Source: Acidobacteria bacterium UBA7540 (GTDB taxonomy: Bacteria > Acidobacteriota > Terriglobia > UBA7540). Taken from it: a stretch of DNA of 10,307 nucleotides. Numbering within the stretch: the stretch's first letter is position 1; each line of letters opens with the position of its first letter. Under the pieces are notes generated by a model. That model saw nothing but the letters and a program-made list of their open reading frames with translations. It was not told the DNA's origin and did not search any database. Below, piece by piece: positions 7,089 to 10,307 of the stretch. The stretch spans positions 7,647 through 17,953 of the forward strand of contig DLMI01000217.1 in assembly GCA_002478145.1 (NCBI GenBank), read 5' to 3'. The position numbers and the translations under genes are program-made.

Positions 7089-7150
7089 ACACCTACACTC
7101 GCCAACATCCAGCGGGCGATGTATATGCCAGTTCGCGAAGGGAGGCAGAT

Positions 7151-7747
7151 TTGAAGACCGTCACGTTGTTGGGGATATTCGTTTTCATTTCGGTGTGCGC
7201 CGCGTCGCTGCAGGTGTCCAGCCCAGACTCGCGCTCAGATTTGCCGCAGTACGCAAACGGTGATGAGCTCGTGCGTCCGGAAAGTTATCGAGAGTGGATA
7301 TTCCTATCCTCCCGCCTACGCGTGAACTCCAAGGCCTCGAGTGGCGAGGGGGAGACGTTTGGGGACGTCTTCGTCTCGCGGCCGGCGTATCATCAGTTCT
7401 GCGCAACGGGGAGTTGGCCCGACAAGACTGTTTTCGTGCTGGAAAAAAGGATGTCGTGGAGCAAGAATTCCGCCGAGATAGTAGACCATTATGAGACAGA
7501 CTTGATAGGCATCTCTGTTGAAGTGAAAGATACAGCTCGATTCGCGGAAAAGTGGGCCTACTTCAGTTTCGATTCCTCCACGAAAACAGCCAAGGCCAAC
7601 CTCAGGGCGATGTGTTGGCAATGTCATAATGGCGGCGGGGTGGTGGAAAACACGTATGTCCAGTTTTACCCTACGCTCAAGCCGTTGGCGCAACAGTTCG
7701 GGACTTACCGGCAAGCCGTTGAAGGTCCGGATTCACTCCGGAAATAG
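7151..7747 (+). CDS. Cytochrome P460 family protein, secreted c-type haem protein
   Basis: The protein has 198 residues. The TTG at 7151 was chosen because GGAGG lies 5 bases upstream and because it gives a clean signal peptide (MKTVTLLGIFVFISVCAASL); the in-frame GTG at 7079 sits in the promoter region. The mature protein shows the family pattern: ESYREWIFLSSRL at 44-56, DVFVSRPAYHQF at 72-83, WPDKTVFVLEKR at 89-100, EKWAYFSF at 133-140, the haem-binding CWQCH at 155-159, then NTYVQFYPTLKPLA. Family members are periplasmic mono-haem proteins; the characterised ones oxidise hydroxylamine or bind nitric oxide. A detoxification or redox role here is only inferred. No electron-transfer partner is adjacent, and the gene appears to stand alone, converging with the SDR gene. 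Confidence 0.85.
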   Translation: MKTVTLLGIFVFISVCAASLQVSSPDSRSDLPQYANGDELVRPESYREWIFLSSRLRVNSKASSGEGETFGDVFVSRPAYHQFCATGSWPDKTVFVLEKRMSWSKNSAEIVDHYETDLIGISVEVKDTARFAEKWAYFSFDSSTKTAKANLRAMCWQCHNGGGVVENTYVQFYPTLKPLAQQFGTYRQAVEGPDSLRK

Positions 7748-7755
7748 CGACTCAG

Positions 7756-7799
7756 CCGCTCCGGCCTGGCCAGCGGTGCCCCCACGCAGGGGTTTGGCA
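7756..7799. terminator. Tandem hairpins between convergent genes
   Basis: The first hairpin, 7756-7776, pairs ccgct with agcgg. The second, 7777-7799, pairs tgcc with ggca and cccc with gggg. They lie in the 136-base gap between the P460 stop and the SDR stop and could end transcription from both sides. There is no T-run next to either, so a factor-independent terminator is not well supported. Confidence 0.3.
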
Positions 7800-7883
7800 T
7801 GGCGTAGATGAGCCGCAGAGATTCCACGTGCGGGACCGCCCGCAACACAACATCACTCTTTAGCAGCCTCCGATTTCCAGTTT

Positions 7884-8744
7884 CTATTTTCGATTTTCCG
7901 AATTCAGTTTGCGGACGCAAAGCGTGTAAAGGTTGTTGCTCTTGACTTCATCCACACGCTCCAGGAGCTTCGCGAGGTCGTCAGAGACGTCGATGAAGCG
8001 CCCGGAGAGCGCGTCCGCCCGCCCCGAGGCCAGTTGCACCACCAGTTGCGCGGCCTTCTCCGCCGGCACGTCCCGCCCCCGGTCAAACAATTTCCGAAAC
8101 CACGGCAGCCACTTTCTTCCGGCCTCGGATTCAAGCACCTGTTCGGCCATGGCGGTGCGCACGGTGCCGGGGCTGATGGCGAAAACGCTGACGCCGGAGT
8201 TCGGGAGTTCTGCCGCCAGGTTCTCTGTGAAGCGGATGAGCGCCGTTTTGGCGATGACGTACGCGCCCATGTGCGCAACCGCCACGGCGGCGGCGCCGGT
8301 GGAGACATTGATGATCCGGCCGTGGCGGCGCGCGATCATTCCGGGCAGCAGGGCATGTGAGCAGAGGTAAGGCCCGCGCAAGTTCACCTCGATCGAATGC
8401 CACCAATCGCCCGGGTCGGCTTCCCAGATCGGCCCCAAAGGCCCCGTGGTCCCGGCGTTGTTCACGAGCAGGTCCACCGGCCCCAGGGTGCGCTCCACTT
8501 GGCGTGCCATGCGCTCGACGGCCGCGGCGTCGCACACGTCCACCACAACGGCCAATGCATCCCCGCCTGCATGCGTGACGCCACGTACCGTTTCCGCGAG
8601 TTGCTCTTCGGACCTCGCGACCACCCCCACGCGCGCCCCCGCCCGCGCCAACGCCAACGCTGTGGCGCGTCCCAGACCCCGTCCCGCACCCGTTACAATC
8701 GCAACTTGGCCTCGTAGTTCATCCAAAATGGAATCAGCGCTCAT
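7884..8744 (-). CDS. Short-chain dehydrogenase/reductase (SDR), classical type
   Basis: A cytoplasmic NAD(P)-dependent oxidoreductase of 286 residues. The Rossmann motif TGAGRGLG is at 18-25, the structural NNAG at 95-98, and the catalytic set is Asn121, Ser148, Tyr162 and Lys166 (YVIAK). The SPGTV segment at 191-195 contacts cofactor in this family. After strand beta-2 there is ARSEEQ, where Arg44 would favour NADP(H); this is an inference. The C-terminal 35 residues, after GRFIDVSDD, extend slightly beyond the usual 250-residue core. The ATG at 8744 is supported by AAGGAG 4 bases upstream. All catalytic residues are intact, but the substrate cannot be named. Neighbours give no pathway: it converges on the P460 gene and has a long non-coding region upstream. 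Confidence 0.93.
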   Translation of the reverse strand: MSADSILDELRGQVAIVTGAGRGLGRATALALARAGARVGVVARSEEQLAETVRGVTHAGGDALAVVVDVCDAAAVERMARQVERTLGPVDLLVNNAGTTGPLGPIWEADPGDWWHSIEVNLRGPYLCSHALLPGMIARRHGRIINVSTGAAAVAVAHMGAYVIAKTALIRFTENLAAELPNSGVSVFAISPGTVRTAMAEQVLESEAGRKWLPWFRKLFDRGRDVPAEKAAQLVVQLASGRADALSGRFIDVSDDLAKLLERVDEVKSNNLYTLCVRKLNSENRK

Positions 8745-8904
8745 CGCTCTCCTTCCCCTTGGTTGCTGAAAATCAAATCAGCCGCGTGAAGCGGTGCGAA
8801 GACCCGACCAAGCCGGAGCCTTTACGCCGCCCCGCCCCTGATGCATTACCTGCCGAATGTCCAGACACGAATCAGTGCCGCTACGGGGCATTCCCGCCGA
8901 GCAT

Positions 8905-8932
8905 ACTATAGGTCTGTCGAGCAAGATCTCAA
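8905..8932 (-). promoter_or_regulatory. Candidate sigma-70 promoter for the SDR gene
   Basis: On the minus strand, TTGAGA (8927-8932) and TATAGT (8905-8910) are separated by 16 bases. Transcription would start near 8898 and leave a leader of about 150 bases before the SDR start. The hexamers fit a housekeeping promoter, but the distance is long and no other evidence supports it. Confidence 0.35.
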
Positions 8933-9069
8933 AAATCTCCGGCGTTCCCACGCGAAGTTTTCGGAATGTTTCCGCTCAGCCTCTCTGAGAAATAATGAGA
9001 CCGAGATTTCAGTTTTGGACAACAAGGGCGTCGAGCTCCTCCTTTGTTGCCGGTCAACTTAAGGGCGAA

Positions 9070-9088
9070 TTTGACATAAATTGTCAAA
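9070..9088. promoter_or_regulatory. Perfect 7-base dyad, operator-like
   Basis: TTTGACA and TGTCAAA are separated by 5 bases (TAAAT) and followed within 20 bases by further TGAC and TGACA words. The form suits a dimeric transcription factor site. The nearest plausible gene starts nearly 600 bases away, so the target is unknown. Confidence 0.35.
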
Positions 9089-9140
9089 ATGACGTGACAG
9101 ATCTCGTCTCCTTTCTAAACTATGAGTCACTTATGCCAAG

Positions 9141-9211
9141 GGTTACGCCAGCACTCCTTGACTCCATCGCAGTTGAATAACTAGATGGTTACCCGAGCAC
9201 TCCTCGACCCA
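9141..9211. repeat. Imperfect 25-base direct repeat, two copies
   Basis: Bases 9141-9165 and 9187-9211 share ggttac, then agcactcct and gac, with about 20 of 25 positions equal and an offset of 46 bases. The offset is not a multiple of three, so shared coding is not the reason. It could be a binding-site pair or a small duplication. Confidence 0.5.
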
Positions 9212-9525
9212 AACTAAACGAAGTAAACAATCACCAAAAGGTGTAGTATTTATATCGTCCACAAAACTACTGCTGTAGTAGCTATTATATTATGGAATAC
9301 CTACCGCAATCATTCTCAAACGAGGAAGGGCAGCAGTACCCGCTGGGCGGCCAAGCAGGCATCGAGCACGTCTCAAGGATGGGATTGCAAGGGCGTGGGA
9401 ATCTGTCGGAGATAGATTTCGCCGCACGCAAAATCGGACCTACCTACGTTTGTAGGTTGGAGATTCATCGTCCCAGAGACATTATTCCGACCGATTCTTA
9501 GAGCGATAGTAGGGAAAAACGAAAG

Positions 9526-9638
9526 CAGGTTAAATCTCTAGGGCTCACGTCCGCAACTCTTGCCCCTCATCTCCTCGCGGAAGCGAGTGGGACTCGTTCA
9601 CCGATTTGCTGGGAAAGCGCACGTGAGTTAACCACCTG
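9526..9638 (+). ncRNA. Structured leader or small RNA candidate before the KaiB-like gene
   Basis: Nested pairing is seen directly: GGTTAA 9528-9533 with TTAACC 9628-9633; CTCACGT 9544-9550 with ACGTGAG 9621-9627, extended after one mismatch by CGC 9552-9554 with GCG 9617-9619; and an inner hairpin at 9570-9592 with stem CTCGC/GCGAG closed by a GGAA tetraloop. The sequence AAGGAG follows at 9639-9644, so the fold ends just before a possible ribosome binding site. I do not match it to a known riboswitch class. A structured RNA on the opposite strand is equally possible. Confidence 0.35.
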
Positions 9639-9659
9639 AAGGAGTGTTCGGAATTATAT

Positions 9660-10079
9660 GTGGCAATCAAACTGCCGCGTCACATGTGCCTCCCAGCGAT
9701 CGGGCGGGGAGCACGGGGTGAGGTGGCACGCCTGGGGAAACATCGACTGGGGCGTGACGCTCGCGGAGGTTTACACCGCCGGGGGCGAGGTGCTGATGGG
9801 GACGCAGCGCTGGGAGAAGGGCACGCGGGAGCGGCGGAGAGGGAACCCCGCTGCGCAGAGGCTGAACACAAACGGCGTGAACTCGAAGCGTCCGAAGGAG
9901 AGGAGGCAGAGATAGAAGTGGTAGATATCCTCCGAGAGCCGTTGCGTACTTTGGTTGAGGGAGTTCTTGTCACGCCCACGCTCGTCAGATTGTCGCCGCC
10001 GGTACGGCACATTGTGGGCGACCCGAGCGACAGGGCAATTGTACTGCGTGCTCTCGGTCTAGATGGAAAGGCAAAATGA
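9660..10079 (+). CDS. KaiB-like C-terminal half fused to an unrelated N-terminus
   Basis: A frame of 139 codons. Residues 84-134 read EIEVVDILREPLRTL, VEGVLVTPTLVRLSP, PVRHIVGDPSDRA and IVLRALGL, aligning over their length with the second half of KaiB (VID, TPTL, P-VR-IIGDLSD, VL-GL), with one residue missing before PVR. KaiB is the thioredoxin-fold clock protein that binds KaiC. The first half of the fold (LYVAGxTPxS strand and helix) is absent; instead residues 1-83 are rich in Arg, Gly, Ala and Glu, ending in a charged helix-like stretch. It may be a truncated gene, a decayed gene or an authentic variant. The GTG at 9660 is uncertain: AAGGAG is 15 bases away, longer than normal, and later starts are possible. 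The stop overlaps the next start as ATGA, implying translational coupling to the PAS protein. Confidence 0.6.
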   Translation: MAIKLPRHMCLPAIGRGARGEVARLGKHRLGRDARGGLHRRGRGADGDAALGEGHAGAAEREPRCAEAEHKRRELEASEGEEAEIEVVDILREPLRTLVEGVLVTPTLVRLSPPVRHIVGDPSDRAIVLRALGLDGKAK

Positions 10080-10307
10080 GCAAACGTAGATTCGGCGTTG
10101 ACACCACCAAGCACACAAATACGGAGCAGGCGCAACGACGCATGGATGAACTCATCCGAGCGCTCATCGAGAACACTTCAGATATCATCACGATTTTGGA
10201 CGCTGAGGGAATCATCCGCTACGAAAGCCCCTCCGTTGAGCGGGTGCTGGGATACAAGCCGCACGAATTAATCGGCAGGGACATCTCTGTCGGCGCGCAT
10301 TTAAAAA
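10076..10307 (+). CDS. PAS-domain sensor protein, N-terminal fragment (runs off right edge)
   Basis: The first 77 residues are visible. After a short polar N-terminus with a helix (TEQAQRRMDELIRALIE), residues 29-70 give a clear PAS-domain start: ALIENTSDIITILDAEG, then IIRYESPSVERVLGY and KPHELIGRD. Such proteins usually continue into a histidine kinase, GGDEF/EAL or further PAS domains and sense a small ligand, redox state or light; the output domain lies outside the window. The ATG at 10076 overlaps the stop of the KaiB-like frame (ATGA), with GGAAAGG at 10065-10071 as a fair ribosome binding site. The adjacency fits the known tendency of kai genes outside cyanobacteria to sit beside PAS-containing kinases. 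Confidence 0.85.
   Translation, partial: MSKRRFGVDTTKHTNTEQAQRRMDELIRALIENTSDIITILDAEGIIRYESPSVERVLGYKPHELIGRDISVGAHLK

Larger units (their letters stand above)
6742..7150. other. Non-coding stretch with palindromic elements
   Basis: No convincing gene was found. A 102-codon plus-strand frame from 6846 crosses the palindromes, has no ribosome binding site and has no recognisable motif. The stretch holds the candidate promoter of the 105-residue gene at its left end, the two palindrome copies at 6996-7052, and a promoter candidate for the P460 gene near 7080. The rest, about 6850-6990, shows nothing recognisable. Confidence 0.6.
8745..9659. other. About 900 bases without a convincing gene
   Basis: Short frames here (starts at 8841, 8995 and 9292) lack ribosome binding sites and recognisable motifs. 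Bases 9061-9300 are clearly richer in A and T than the surroundings, suggesting acquired or decayed DNA. The stretch holds a candidate SDR promoter, a perfect dyad at 9070-9088, a direct repeat at 9141-9211, a small hairpin at 9439-9460 (acctac/gtaggt), and a strongly structured segment at 9526-9638. Confidence 0.55.

Noticed and set aside
8995..9180. A 61-codon plus-strand frame spanning the dyad and the first direct repeat
   Set aside because: The start lacks a Shine-Dalgarno, and the frame runs through an operator-like dyad. No family resemblance is visible.
9292..9501. A 69-codon plus-strand frame in the gene-poor stretch
   Set aside because: It has no ribosome binding site before its ATG, contains a hairpin (9439-9460), and shows no motif I recognise. 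It could be a small gene but the support is too thin.
9658..9915. An 85-codon frame overlapping the KaiB-like frame
   Set aside because: It begins with ATG two bases earlier but has no recognisable motif and ends inside the KaiB-like region; the coupled frame with the KaiB signature is better supported.
9680..10135. A 151-codon minus-strand frame opposite the KaiB-like gene
   Set aside because: It is very rich in Ser, Pro and Arg, as expected for the antisense of a GC-rich gene, and it covers the KaiB signature and the PAS start on the other strand.

Overview
The window looks like a chromosomal segment of a moderately GC-rich, Gram-negative-type bacterium, most plausibly an acidobacterium (Acidobacteriota). 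This is inferred from remembered resemblance of several proteins to acidobacterial families (the BON/glycine-zipper lipoprotein, the transglutaminase-like fragment, the cytochrome P460) and from intergenic arrays of short degenerate repeats such as cccgatca and gtgacga. No database search was possible. No rRNA, tRNA, CRISPR array or intact mobile element was found.

Left part (1-5027, minus strand): a probable operon, read right to left. It holds a family 2 glycosyltransferase of the polyprenyl-phosphate-sugar synthase type (4254-5027), a multi-membrane-span family 39 (ArnT/PMT-like) glycosyltransferase (2259-4067), a glutamine-hydrolysing asparagine synthetase (264-2177), and the start of a transglutaminase-like protein running off the left edge. 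The two glycosyltransferases fit a donor/transfer pair: the first would load a sugar onto a lipid phosphate and the second would move it to an envelope acceptor. The two gaps flanking asnB each carry a large inverted repeat built from short degenerate tandem units.

Middle (5218-7747): a divergently transcribed lipoprotein with a BON domain, a long Ala/Pro linker and a glycine-zipper C-terminal domain; a convergent 105-aa protein of unknown function with a strong ribosome binding site; a non-coding stretch with two copies of a palindromic element; and a secreted cytochrome P460-like protein with one CXXCH haem site and a probable TTG start. A minus-strand SDR oxidoreductase (7884-8744) converges on the P460 gene.

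Right part (8745-10307): about 900 bases with no convincing gene, locally AT-rich, with dyads, a direct repeat and a strongly paired leader-like segment. It is followed by an ORF whose C-terminal third matches the second half of the clock protein KaiB but whose N-terminal half is unrelated. This ORF overlaps by ATGA the start of a PAS-domain sensor protein that continues beyond the window. The KaiB-like/PAS pair is the most interesting locus. The second is a 53-base stretch just upstream of the family 39 gene that is a near-copy of the DGDLQ-encoding part of the neighbouring family 2 gene.
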